NCBI GenBank assembly: GCA_964556665.1 | Contig: CAZKXU010000024.1 | Coordinates: forward strand, 1-36,499 | Source: CAZKXU01 sp964556665 | Lineage (GTDB): Bacteria; Bdellovibrionota_C; UBA2361; CAZKXU01 | Direction of reading: 5' to 3' | DNA: 36,499 nt | Part shown: positions 9,126 to 17,922 of the stretch, one piece after another | Layout of the letters: every line of letters starts with the position of its first letter | Numbering within the stretch: the stretch's first letter is position 1 | Notes under the pieces: generated by a model | What the model saw: only the letters and a program-made list of their open reading frames with translations | Told to the model about the DNA's origin: nothing | The model's database searches: none | Program-made: the position numbers and the translations under genes

Positions 9126-10978
9126 GAGGGGATTATAAAGGTAGGGGTAAAATTGTAGGGGCAGATGGCAATCTGCCCCAGCGACCGAGCGGCAGCTCAG
9201 TCAAATCACGGCTCGGCATAGTGCGAGCGGCAGCTCGCACAATATTGCCTCGTCACCTCACAAATGTTTTCGTAACGGTTATTTTATGTGTATCGCTCTT
9301 CTTCATAACAATCGCCCAAGCCCAAGACCCTGAAACCCGCCAACGCCCCGGGGAAGAGCCCCGTCCTATAAAATTTCCACCATATATATATGAATCAGTT
9401 CCTGATATTGAGTCCTCTGCTTCCGGTTTTGTATCTATCCCGGATCGGTGGCGCCAGTTTTACGTAGGCAAATGGTACGATCCCTATAATCAGAATGTTC
9501 TAAAAGGAGATATCCCTGTTTTCGGACATGCCGGACATGAATGGTTTTTAAATATAGGTGTAACCTCGGATACATTATTTGAACGAACGAAAATTGCACT
9601 CCCGGTCGTATCTTCATCATCATCTGAGGTCGGAAGAAATAATCAGATTGGTAACGGCATGCTCTCGATCTTCCAACAGAATTTCATCACCTCCTTTTCA
9701 CTGATCCGTGGTGATACCACCTTCAAGCCACCTGAGTATGAATTTCGAGTTACTCCAGTTTTCAATGTTAATTACGCACAAACTAGAGAGAGTGGAATTC
9801 TAAATCTTGATCCAGGGGATGGGCTTAGCCGCGACGATGATTACGTAGGATTTTTAGAGCTTTTTGCAGATGTTCACCTTTTAAATATTTCACATCGCTA
9901 CGATTTTATATCGAGCCGCATCGGCATTCAGGAATTTCAAAGCGATTTTCGTGGTTTTGTTTTTACCGACTCCTCACCTGGCGTAAGATTATTCGGTAAT
10001 TTTGACAATAACCGCTGGCAGGCAAACCTGGCCTGGTTCTCACGTTTACTAAAAGATACAAATTCAGGTATTAACACCTTTGATGCGCGGCATGAGGATG
10101 TTTTTGTTGCTAATGTCTACCGCCAAGATGCGCTAGTACTTGGACATCAGATCGAGGCAAGCATTATATACCGCCAAGATCTGGGGGGTGAACACGGATC
10201 GATCTATGATTCTAACGGATTTCTGCGCCGACCCGCACCATTTGGGGATCAACGTGAAAAAAATATCTATACAACATATTTAGGGCTAGCCGGGGATGGG
10301 CACTTTGGCAGAATAAACACCACTACTGCTTTTAACTATGTATTTGGCAGTGAGAGTCATAATAACATCGCCGCACGCGGGACCGAGATCTCTGCCGCCA
10401 TGTTCGCACAGGAGATCTCTTACGATATGGATTGGATCAGATTCAGGGCCTCGTTCATGTGGGCCTCTGGTGACAAAGATCCGTTTGATAATGATGCAAA
10501 CGGCTTTGATGCAATCAATGATAATCCAAATTTTGCGGGGGGAGATCTCTCCTATTGGCAGCGTGAGGGGCTGCCTTTTATTGCAGGAGGCGGCGTATTC
10601 CTAGTAAACCGCAATAGTCTTTTGCCTGACCTACGTTCCAGCAAGGAGGAGGGACAGTCAAATTATGTTAATCCGGGGCTCCGTCTCTTTAATCTTGGAG
10701 TTGATTTTGAACTAACCCCCAAATTAAAACTTATTACTAACGGAACTTTTTTGCAGTTTGATCAAGTGGCTACTATTGCCGCATTACGTCAGGATGGAAG
10801 CATCGATCGTGATATTGGCTTTGATTTATCGGCGGGACTTCTTTACCGACCATTCCTTAACAATAATGTTCAGTTCCGTTTAGGCACAGCAGCCTTGCTA
10901 CCTGGGAATGGTATTAAGAATATTTACGGCGACAACGCACTTTACCATGGGTTTACTAATGTCATTTTGCAATACTGA
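9122..10978 (+). CDS. Outer-membrane beta-barrel protein next to decaheme cytochrome (porin-like)
   Basis: 618 codons from the GTG at 9122. A Sec signal peptide is visible only from about residue 46 (LTNVFVTVILCVSLFFITIAQA, cleavage before QDPE). Residues about 13-40 are encoded by REP-like palindromes, so the true start may be the TTG at 9245 (codon 42), although no clear Shine-Dalgarno precedes it. The mature protein has alternating polar and aromatic strands typical of an outer-membrane barrel (for example FRVTPVFNVNYAQTR, WQANLAWFSRLLK, LRLFNLGVDFELT), many D/N-rich turns, no haem site, and an aromatic C-terminus ILQY. In porin-cytochrome conduits such as MtrAB or Pcc, a barrel sheathes a multihaem cytochrome across the outer membrane; position supports that role here. 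I do not recognise it as MtrB/PioB by sequence. Confidence 0.8.
   Translation: MRGDYKGRGKIVGADGNLPQRPSGSSVKSRLGIVRAAARTILPRHLTNVFVTVILCVSLFFITIAQAQDPETRQRPGEEPRPIKFPPYIYESVPDIESSASGFVSIPDRWRQFYVGKWYDPYNQNVLKGDIPVFGHAGHEWFLNIGVTSDTLFERTKIALPVVSSSSSEVGRNNQIGNGMLSIFQQNFITSFSLIRGDTTFKPPEYEFRVTPVFNVNYAQTRESGILNLDPGDGLSRDDDYVGFLELFADVHLLNISHRYDFISSRIGIQEFQSDFRGFVFTDSSPGVRLFGNFDNNRWQANLAWFSRLLKDTNSGINTFDARHEDVFVANVYRQDALVLGHQIEASIIYRQDLGGEHGSIYDSNGFLRRPAPFGDQREKNIYTTYLGLAGDGHFGRINTTTAFNYVFGSESHNNIAARGTEISAAMFAQEISYDMDWIRFRASFMWASGDKDPFDNDANGFDAINDNPNFAGGDLSYWQREGLPFIAGGGVFLVNRNSLLPDLRSSKEEGQSNYVNPGLRLFNLGVDFELTPKLKLITNGTFLQFDQVATIAALRQDGSIDRDIGFDLSAGLLYRPFLNNNVQFRLGTAALLPGNGIKNIYGDNALYHGFTNVILQY
9158..9240. 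repeat. Cluster of three REP-like hairpins at the 5' end of the barrel gene
   Basis: Three short palindromes follow each other: 9158-9179 (GGGGCAGAT, loop, ATCTGCCCC), one around 9184-9216 with CCGAGC..GCTCGG, and 9221-9240 (GTGCGAGCGGCAGCTCGCAC). They differ in sequence from the main REP family in this window but share the GC-rich hairpin form. The frame is open through them. Confidence 0.65.
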
Positions 10979-13900
10979 CCGGGACCGCGGAGCTCCAGCT
11001 CCGCTCGCAGAGTTGGCGGAGCTGGAGCTCCGCGGTCCCGGGGGGATATTTTTATTACTATTTATACTGACCTTCGTAGCCTCTTTGGGTAGCGCTGAAG
11101 AGCCACTTTCCTGGAAGCCGATCATGCCCGGTCTCAGTGCTAAAGATGTTCTCACTGCATCCAGCGGCTGTATCTCCTGCCACACCAAAACAGACGCTCC
11201 CAGCATGCACCACAACCCTGCTGTAAGTATAGGATGCGCACACTGCCATGGCGGTAATCCAGACATAAACGCTCAGGGCTTAGAAAAATTAAGTGCGGGT
11301 TACAACGAAGCGAAGGAGAAGGCTCATGTTCATCCTACTTACCCAGAGAACTGGCTAAGCTCTGCCAACCCGGAACGTCCATACACAAATACCTTAAAGG
11401 AATCTGCAGAGTTTATAAAATTTGTAAATCCTGGAGACTTACGTGTGGCGCCTGAAACATGTGGCGGATGTCACGCTCAGATAGTCGATGCAGTAAGTAA
11501 AAGCCTTATGACAACCAGCGCCATGCTGTGGGGTGGTGCATCATATAACAACAACATTCTTCCGTATAAAAATTATGTCCTGGGCGAGAGCTACTCACGT
11601 GAAGCTGAGCCACAGAGTATCTCCGACACCTCGGTGCGAACAGAGGAGCAAAAGGCACGCGGGGCACTGCAAAAACTTCTTCCACTTCCCGTTTGGGAGG
11701 TTGTCACCCCTGGAGATGTTTTCAGAATTTTTGAACGAGGTGGCATAAACATCGGTAGCCAGTTCCCTGAGATCGGTATTCCTAAAGCGAAGGAGGATCC
11801 AGGTAAGCCTGATGTACGTGCATCAAATCGTGGCCCTGGCACAGGCAGCCGCATCGCTGTACCGGTCATAAACATTCATAAAACAAGGCTTAATGATCCT
11901 CATCTCTCACTTATGGGAACGAATGATCATCCTGGAGACTACCGTAGTAGTGGCTGTACTAGCTGTCATACAATATATGCAAATGATCGGGATGCTAAAA
12001 ATTCAGGGCCGTATGCCCTGGCCGGACATGAGGGCAAATCTCAATCACTAGATCCCACTATACCAAAAAATGAATCTGGACACCCGATTAAGCATGAATT
12101 TACCCGTTCAATTCCAACCAGCCAGTGTATGGTTTGCCACATGCACCAGCCAAACATGTTCGTTAATAGCTACCTTGGTTACACCATGTGGGACTATGAA
12201 TCAGACGCCCCATTTATGTGGCCGGAGAAGCAGAAACACCCTACAGATGATGAGATATTTACCTCCCTTTCCCACAATCCAGAGGAGGCAGCTATACGTG
12301 GAGAGTGGAGTGATATCGAATTTTTAAAACAAGTTAGTGAATTAAATCCTAAACTTAAAAACACTCAGTTTGCAGATTACCACGGTCACGGTTGGAACTT
12401 CAGAGCAGTCTTCAAGAAAAACCGAAAAGGAGAGCTTCTTGATGAAGCTGATAACAAGATAAGTTGGAGCGATCCTAATAAATTTAAAAAAGCTATTCAT
12501 ATGTCGGACATTCACCTTGATAAAGGTATGCACTGTGCCGACTGTCACTTTGGCAAGGATTCACACGGTGACGGACATATTTATGGCGAAGTAGCACAGG
12601 CCGTTGAGATTGAGTGCCAAGATTGCCATGGAACTGTGAAAGAAAAAGCTAACTTAACAACCTCAGGACCAGCAGCAGGTAGCAACCCGAACGATCTATC
12701 ACTCGGTCGCACACCGTTTGGAGATCTCCGCTTCCAGTGGCGCGCTGGCTCACTCTATCAACGTTCAAACGTAAGTAAAGATCTTGAATGGAAGGTTAAG
12801 CAGGTGCGGGATTCCGTTGATCCTGCAAACGCTGAGTATAACGCCAAAGCAGCTCGTGCGAAATTAACAGCAAAACTCCTGCCTGATCAAACCGAACCAA
12901 ATGTCGTTTCCTTACTTAATTATCTAGATGCTAAGAATAAAAATGACGATCAGATACTTGCGCACCCGGATTCTGAGATGTCCTGCTTTACCTGCCATAG
13001 CTCATGGGTAACAAGTTGTGGAGGCTGCCACCTCCCAATCCAGGCTAATTGGAAGTCAGAGACAAAACATTACGAAGGTAAAGAGACTAGGAACTGGGCA
13101 AGCTACAATCCACAGGTTGTACGGGATGAGATGTTTCAGATAGGAAAACATGGCCCTACCAAGAAAGGGAAAACAGTGCCGATCCGCTCCTCAAGCGCGC
13201 TTATTTTAAGCTCAACTGATATTAATCGACAGAAAATCTACATTCAGCAACCACCTACGGCTGCATCTGGACATAGCTCTCAGGCTTTTGCTCCACATTT
13301 TCCGCACACAGTTAGAACCAAGGAGACTAAGCAATGTACCGATTGTCATCTCTCAAAGGCCAATGATAACAACGCCATTATGGCGCAACTATTATTACAC
13401 GGTACCAACTTTGTAAACTTCATGGGGTATTACACTTATCTAGCAACCGGCGAGGGTGGACTTGAGGCTGTGCAAGTTACAGAATGGGATGAGCCGCAAG
13501 CAGTGATCGGATCATATCTACACCGTTACGCCTATCCAGATTGGTATAAGGAGCATCAGGAACGCGGACAGGCTTTGGTCGAGTTTCAAACACATGCGGC
13601 CGAAGGTGGCCCTACCAACACTATCCAGATGCGTGGTGAGTATCTCTACACTACCGCAGGTAGAGGTGGTTTCCGTGCTTATGATATAGCAAATATTGCT
13701 AATAAAGGGTTCTCTGAGCGCATCGTCACCTCGCCTGTTTCTCCACTAGGTCAGGACACACATGTTAGCACAAAGAATGCGACCTCATTTGCACTCGCGA
13801 CCAACATGCCGGTAGCACCATTTAGGAAACAGCTCCCTGAGAATCAGGAAACACCGCTGCACCAGATTTATCACTATGCGTTTATTACAGACTCTGAGGA

Positions 13901-14720
13901 GGGATTAATTCTCGTTAATATTGACACCTTAGCCGACGGCGACCCGACCAATAACTTCTTTGAACGTGCGCTTACCTGGAATGAGGGCGGCGTTTTGAAT
14001 GGAGCTCGTCATATTAATTTAGCAGGTACTGACGCCTATATCAGCACTAAGAATGCAGTTATTATTCTAGACCTAGATGATCCGTTACATCCTAAAGTAA
14101 GAGCAACACTTAAATTTGATGCGCCCACTGCTACAGCCGTACAGTTCCGTTATCTCTTCGTAACTGATCGAGCTGGATTACATATAGTAGACATTACAGA
14201 GCGTGATAAACCACGTCAGGTTAAAGCTGCCACAGTTAAACTTTCAGATGCTAGAAATGTTTATCTGGCAAGAACATATGCCTACATTTCGGGCGGCAGT
14301 GATGGTTTGGTGATTGTAGATGTTGAAAATCCTGAGAAGCCGTTTATCTATCAGGCCTTCAATGACAGCGGCAAAATTAATGATCTAAACGATGTAAAGA
14401 TTGCTACCACCAATGCAAGTCTCTTCGCCTATCTTGCGGATGGAGTAAATGGACTTAAAGTTGTACAGCTGACTGACCCGGAGCGCGTCCCAACATATTA
14501 CGGCTTCTCGCCTGAGGTAAAACCGATAACAATCGCCCATCACCAAACCGATGGCCCTGCCCTAGCGATCTCAAAGCCACTTGACCGTGACCGCGCTGTT
14601 GATGAGACAGGCCATCAGGTAAGCGTCCTAGGTCGTATCGGCTCTAGGCCGTTTAATCGGGAAGAGATGGAAAGGATGTATAAAAATCAGAACGGGGAGG
14701 TTTTTAGAGTGGAGGATTAA
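10908..14720 (+). CDS. Decaheme c-type cytochrome with C-terminal LVIVD-repeat propeller
   Basis: 1270 codons from the first ATG; in-frame ATGs at 10947 and 10959 are alternatives. All overlap the end of the barrel gene, and the signal peptide (GGIFLLLFILTFVASLGSAEE) comes only after a REP-encoded stretch, about residues 24-45. Ten CxxCH haem sites are seen, with first cysteines near residues 88, 110, 185, 350, 407, 543, 570, 693, 704 and 810. From about 910 to 1215 the protein has LVIVD-type repeats (GGFRAYDIANI, VIILDLDDPLHPKVRATL, GLHIVDITERDKPRQV, GLVIVDVENPEKP, GLKVVQLTDPERV), which normally form a beta-propeller. It is presumably exported and electron-carrying, working with the barrel encoded just upstream. 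Donor and acceptor are unknown, and no cytochrome c maturation genes lie in the window. Confidence 0.92.
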   Translation: MVLRIFTATTHFTMGLLMSFCNTDRDRGAPAPLAELAELELRGPGGIFLLLFILTFVASLGSAEEPLSWKPIMPGLSAKDVLTASSGCISCHTKTDAPSMHHNPAVSIGCAHCHGGNPDINAQGLEKLSAGYNEAKEKAHVHPTYPENWLSSANPERPYTNTLKESAEFIKFVNPGDLRVAPETCGGCHAQIVDAVSKSLMTTSAMLWGGASYNNNILPYKNYVLGESYSREAEPQSISDTSVRTEEQKARGALQKLLPLPVWEVVTPGDVFRIFERGGINIGSQFPEIGIPKAKEDPGKPDVRASNRGPGTGSRIAVPVINIHKTRLNDPHLSLMGTNDHPGDYRSSGCTSCHTIYANDRDAKNSGPYALAGHEGKSQSLDPTIPKNESGHPIKHEFTRSIPTSQCMVCHMHQPNMFVNSYLGYTMWDYESDAPFMWPEKQKHPTDDEIFTSLSHNPEEAAIRGEWSDIEFLKQVSELNPKLKNTQFADYHGHGWNFRAVFKKNRKGELLDEADNKISWSDPNKFKKAIHMSDIHLDKGMHCADCHFGKDSHGDGHIYGEVAQAVEIECQDCHGTVKEKANLTTSGPAAGSNPNDLSLGRTPFGDLRFQWRAGSLYQRSNVSKDLEWKVKQVRDSVDPANAEYNAKAARAKLTAKLLPDQTEPNVVSLLNYLDAKNKNDDQILAHPDSEMSCFTCHSSWVTSCGGCHLPIQANWKSETKHYEGKETRNWASYNPQVVRDEMFQIGKHGPTKKGKTVPIRSSSALILSSTDINRQKIYIQQPPTAASGHSSQAFAPHFPHTVRTKETKQCTDCHLSKANDNNAIMAQLLLHGTNFVNFMGYYTYLATGEGGLEAVQVTEWDEPQAVIGSYLHRYAYPDWYKEHQERGQALVEFQTHAAEGGPTNTIQMRGEYLYTTAGRGGFRAYDIANIANKGFSERIVTSPVSPLGQDTHVSTKNATSFALATNMPVAPFRKQLPENQETPLHQIYHYAFITDSEEGLILVNIDTLADGDPTNNFFERALTWNEGGVLNGARHINLAGTDAYISTKNAVIILDLDDPLHPKVRATLKFDAPTATAVQFRYLFVTDRAGLHIVDITERDKPRQVKAATVKLSDARNVYLARTYAYISGGSDGLVIVDVENPEKPFIYQAFNDSGKINDLNDVKIATTNASLFAYLADGVNGLKVVQLTDPERVPTYYGFSPEVKPITIAHHQTDGPALAISKPLDRDRAVDETGHQVSVLGRIGSRPFNREEMERMYKNQNGEVFRVED
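10979..11041. repeat. REP-like inverted pair inside the cytochrome 5' coding region
   Basis: The left arm CCGGGACCGCGGAGCTCC continues to 11004, and the right arm, 11016-11041, is its exact reverse complement. The 11-bp loop is TCGCAGAGTTG. Each arm also folds on itself (GCGGAGCTCCAGCTCCGC). It begins at the stop of the barrel gene and ends directly before the hydrophobic core of the cytochrome signal peptide. Confidence 0.92.
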
Positions 14721-14749
14721 ATGAATTTAAAAGAGGCCCTACCAGCCTA

Positions 14750-15985
14750 CTACTCCGTAAACTCCAGATCCCGCCCAAATGTTTCCCGCAAATTATAAAG
14801 AGCCAAGACCGCTATTCCACAGACCAATACTCCTACAAGCTGTGCACTGAGTAGCACCCCCAATTCCGGCTTTAAGGCATTAAATACAAAAGTTATAGGA
14901 ATTACCATGCCACGCACAAAGTTAGGTGCAGTAGTAGCAACTGTTGCACGTATATTAGTACCAAACTGCTCGGCAGCGGCGGTAAGAAAGACTGCCCAGT
15001 AACCGACAAATACTCCCATTGGTACGAGCAAAAGATAGAATTGGGAGTCCGTGATATTTTGACTATTTAAAACTAATAAGGTTGAAGCCAAGGTGCCTAA
15101 AATGAATGTGAAAATCACCTTTCTTCTACTGCGCCAGAGCTGACTAATTAGCCCGCTTAATAGATCGCCGCAGGTCAGTCCAATGTAGGAATAAAATACT
15201 GCTTTACCTGCCTTAAGCGGCTCTGCTATTCCTAGCGCCACTCCGATCTCAGGCGAGAATGTCACTATAATTCCTATGGCGTACCAGATCGGAATTCCTA
15301 CAAGCAGAGAGTTTATATATCTATAAAACCTCTCCTTAGATCTAAAAAAGAGCCGCAGATCTCCGCGCGCAATATCATGCACTCCTTGTACGGCTGCAAA
15401 CATCTTAGACTCATGCGCCGAAACCCTTAAAACAAGAAGCATCAGACCACCTACTCCACCAACAATATACGCGCTTCTCCAGTCAAGATACTCACCTACT
15501 ACACCTGCTACTATTGCTCCTGAGACTCCAACGCTAGCCACGAACGTTGTCGCCAACCCTCTAGTTTTTGCAGGCATCAATTCACTAACTAGTGTTATCC
15601 CTGCTCCAACCTCTCCCGCTAAACCTATGCCTGCCACAAAACGTAAAATAGCATACTGCCAAACCTCTGTTACATAGGCATTTAAAATATTGGCAATTGA
15701 ATAAAGAAGGATAGACCCGAAGAGAACCTCTATACGCCCCTTGCGATCGCCTAAGATCCCCCAAAAGATGCCTCCCAGAAGCAATCCAGCCATCTGGCAA
15801 TTTAAAAGAAAGATTCCTTGCTGTAAAAGATCATCACCGCTAAGACCTAATGATTTGAGGCTATCGGTGCGGACAATACTGAAAAGAACAAGGTCATAGA
15901 CATCTACAAAATAGCCTAGTGCAGCAACAATTACGGCAAGTTTAATAGAGTTCTTACTCTGCATAATGTCTGTGTCGAAGGACAA
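14750..15985 (-). CDS. Major facilitator superfamily transporter
   Basis: 411 residues from a TTG at 15985; the ATG at 15964 (codon 8, MQSKNSIKLAV) is the likelier start. About 11-12 membrane helices are visible. The loop between helices 2 and 3 carries the MFS signature GDRKGR, and the helix-4/5 region reads RFVAGIGLAGEVGAGITLVSELMPAKTRG, typical of the sugar or metabolite:H+ symporter branch (AAHS/MHS-like). The substrate cannot be read from the sequence. It lies convergent to the cytochrome gene with only 29 bp between them, and upstream of it on the same strand is the HExxH protein. Confidence 0.9.
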   Translation of the reverse strand: MSFDTDIMQSKNSIKLAVIVAALGYFVDVYDLVLFSIVRTDSLKSLGLSGDDLLQQGIFLLNCQMAGLLLGGIFWGILGDRKGRIEVLFGSILLYSIANILNAYVTEVWQYAILRFVAGIGLAGEVGAGITLVSELMPAKTRGLATTFVASVGVSGAIVAGVVGEYLDWRSAYIVGGVGGLMLLVLRVSAHESKMFAAVQGVHDIARGDLRLFFRSKERFYRYINSLLVGIPIWYAIGIIVTFSPEIGVALGIAEPLKAGKAVFYSYIGLTCGDLLSGLISQLWRSRRKVIFTFILGTLASTLLVLNSQNITDSQFYLLLVPMGVFVGYWAVFLTAAAEQFGTNIRATVATTAPNFVRGMVIPITFVFNALKPELGVLLSAQLVGVLVCGIAVLALYNLRETFGRDLEFTE

Positions 15986-16001
15986 AATAACTTTACGCTA
16001 T

Positions 16002-17297
16002 TCAGTCAGTTGCTATATGTCGATCAATTCTTAAACTTACTACGCTAGCATGGGCTTGTACGTCTATCTCTAGCTTGTCATGCTTATCTTGCGTATCATT
16101 TCTACTATTAGGGGTAAATTTTATCGATTTTGACTCAGCTTGAAGCTTTTCTTTATACACAGCCCCTAAGTGCAGAAGCAGCCCACGCCTAAACTGATCC
16201 GCATCTGCTTCATCTTCCCAAACCGTTTCCCAATACAGCACTGTACTTTTATTAGAACTAAAAAGTTTAAGTTCGTCACCTTTCCAACCCTTTGCGCCAA
16301 GAATAGCTTTCTCCGCATTATTATGAATTTTTAAAACCGTTCTTATCATGAGCTCTCCCATCTGATCGGAAAAGATAAGTCTATGCCCAGGTTGAGAACG
16401 ACTTGAAAATCGAACCGCATTCATTTTATCCCTTTTAGCAGTCCTCGTCGCTAACTTACTAAGATATAGAATCTCACGTGTAGAGGTAGGCGGATTAGTA
16501 AAGTAGTTATTTAACAACTCTTTGCCACTACTCTGCAGAATGCGATCGACCGTAATAATTCCATGATCATATGGGAAGTTATAGATTCGCTCTAAACTAT
16601 CTAAGGAGGTGCAATTGCTGGTTTTAGGCGCCAAGCTATTGGCTGTGCTTACTTTACTACGAACACCCGTTCGATATTGCTCCTGCACAAAGGATGCGTC
16701 CCCCTCAATAATGGCAGAATGTGCAAGATAGGCATCGGTCGAATTAGAGTGAGCTTCTCTAATTCGAGCAAGATTAAAATGTTGATCCTGAAGGATATGG
16801 GTAGCTTCATGCACCAGAATCTCAAGCGCCGTCTCCTTCCAATTAGGTATTATCACCTCCTTTTTGAACGGATCATAAGACGCCGCGGCATTCTCTGCTC
16901 TAACTTGGGTCAAACAGTTTTCATAAGGATAGTCATCTGGAATAATTCCCAAGAGCTTGTATACAATACTCTGCGAGTTAATGCTGGCATCAGGTTTTAC
17001 CTTAAGCCTCTTTTCGAATTCAGCAGCTGTAAGCTCATGACAGGCGGGGATCGATTTAATAGTTAATCCACGCAGGGAGGAGGCGATCTTTAGAGCCTCT
17101 GGGAGATCCTTACATCCAACAGGTTCGGCTAATAGTGATATCGGAAGAGATAGGATAATAGAGACTACTACGCCGCAAAGTGTGGCCCAGCCCGCCCGAT
17201 CGAACTTGCAATGGCGAACAGCGGGCTGGAAGCCCGAGGTCCCAGGGAGAACATGTCTTAGAACCCTACATACCAAAAGGAAAACTCTTATAGTCAA
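16002..17297 (-). CDS. Exported HExxH putative zinc metalloprotease
   Basis: 431 codons in the longest frame, from a TTG at 17297. A signal peptide core is visible at about 37-57 (WATLCGVVVSIILSLPISLLA). Residues about 18-27 (PGTSGFQPAV) are encoded by a REP unit, and no ATG or GTG precedes the signal peptide in frame, so the start is unclear. The catalytic motif is H163-E-A-T-H167 within ILVHEATHILQDQHF, with a likely third ligand at E199 (IIEGDASFVQ). The HEATH/LQDQHF/EGDA order is familiar from uncharacterised gluzincin-like proteins. The C-terminal half (VLYWETVWEDEADADQFRRG) may be a separate domain. It overlaps the end of the FMN reductase gene by 32 bp in this frame. Protease activity is inferred from the motif alone. 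Confidence 0.8.
   Translation of the reverse strand: MTIRVFLLVCRVLRHVLPGTSGFQPAVRHCKFDRAGWATLCGVVVSIILSLPISLLAEPVGCKDLPEALKIASSLRGLTIKSIPACHELTAAEFEKRLKVKPDASINSQSIVYKLLGIIPDDYPYENCLTQVRAENAAASYDPFKKEVIIPNWKETALEILVHEATHILQDQHFNLARIREAHSNSTDAYLAHSAIIEGDASFVQEQYRTGVRSKVSTANSLAPKTSNCTSLDSLERIYNFPYDHGIITVDRILQSSGKELLNNYFTNPPTSTREILYLSKLATRTAKRDKMNAVRFSSRSQPGHRLIFSDQMGELMIRTVLKIHNNAEKAILGAKGWKGDELKLFSSNKSTVLYWETVWEDEADADQFRRGLLLHLGAVYKEKLQAESKSIKFTPNSRNDTQDKHDKLEIDVQAHASVVSLRIDRHIATD
17221..17245. repeat. Single REP-like unit in the 5' end of the HExxH gene
   Basis: Read on the minus strand this is CTGGGACC, then TCGGGCTTCCAGCCCGC: one unit of the REP family, with an inner hairpin CGGGCT..AGCCCG. 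It sits between the end of the FMN reductase gene and the signal peptide of the HExxH gene, inside the open frame of the latter. Confidence 0.85.
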
Positions 17298-17871
17298 TCA
17301 CTCCGCTCTCACGTACTGCAGCAAGTGCTTTAGAATATTCAACAAGCAGCTTTAGAGTATAGGTAATCCTCTTTCTTAAACCTTCGTCATGCTGATCGGC
17401 TGGGGTATCACCCTTTAACATTGCAGCGCTGTTTCTAACAATAACATGATCAGGTATGTAGCAAAGCCTAGTATTTTTATAGCTGCTAGTTCTAAGTTCG
17501 GTTATCGGATATGAACCACCAATTCCGGTAGAAACACCTACAATCATGCCAGCTTTGTGCGCTAGCTCGTTCGCTCCACACAGTAGGAAAAAATTCTTTA
17601 ACCCCGCGGGCACCATTCCGCTCCATTCCGGCGCGATAACTACAAATCCGTCCGATTGACTAAGCATAGCTGAGATTGGCCCCCAGACTGTCTTCCATTT
17701 TGGATCACCTTTCCAAATTCCCTCATCCCAGAACGGCAATGGATTTTCCGCTAATGAAAACACCTGGGATGTAGCTAGCTTTGTTCTATTAATTTCAGCA
17801 TCGATATATTTTGCCACTCTCTCTGATTCTGAGTTTACACGATGACTGCCTGAGATAATTGTAATTTTCAT
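17266..17871 (-). CDS. NADPH-dependent FMN reductase family protein
   Basis: 201 residues with a flavodoxin-like fold. The N-terminal phosphate-binding loop is ISGSHRVNSESERVAKYI. The segments SDGFVVIAPEWSGMVPAGLKNFFLL and GMIVGVSTGIGGSYPITELR correspond to the flavin-ring and strand-4 regions of the FMN_red family. Such enzymes reduce FMN, quinones or azo compounds with NAD(P)H in the cytoplasm. The start is supported by an upstream TAGGAG at suitable spacing. CrcB lies 51 bp upstream on the same strand, so dprA, crcB and this gene may be cotranscribed. Substrate unknown. Confidence 0.9.
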   Translation of the reverse strand: MKITIISGSHRVNSESERVAKYIDAEINRTKLATSQVFSLAENPLPFWDEGIWKGDPKWKTVWGPISAMLSQSDGFVVIAPEWSGMVPAGLKNFFLLCGANELAHKAGMIVGVSTGIGGSYPITELRTSSYKNTRLCYIPDHVIVRNSAAMLKGDTPADQHDEGLRKRITYTLKLLVEYSKALAAVRESGVIDYKSFPFGM

Positions 17872-17922
17872 AATCTTGCTCCTAGCCTAAAAGGCTACCC
17901 AAAATGAGATTGACTAGCAAGC

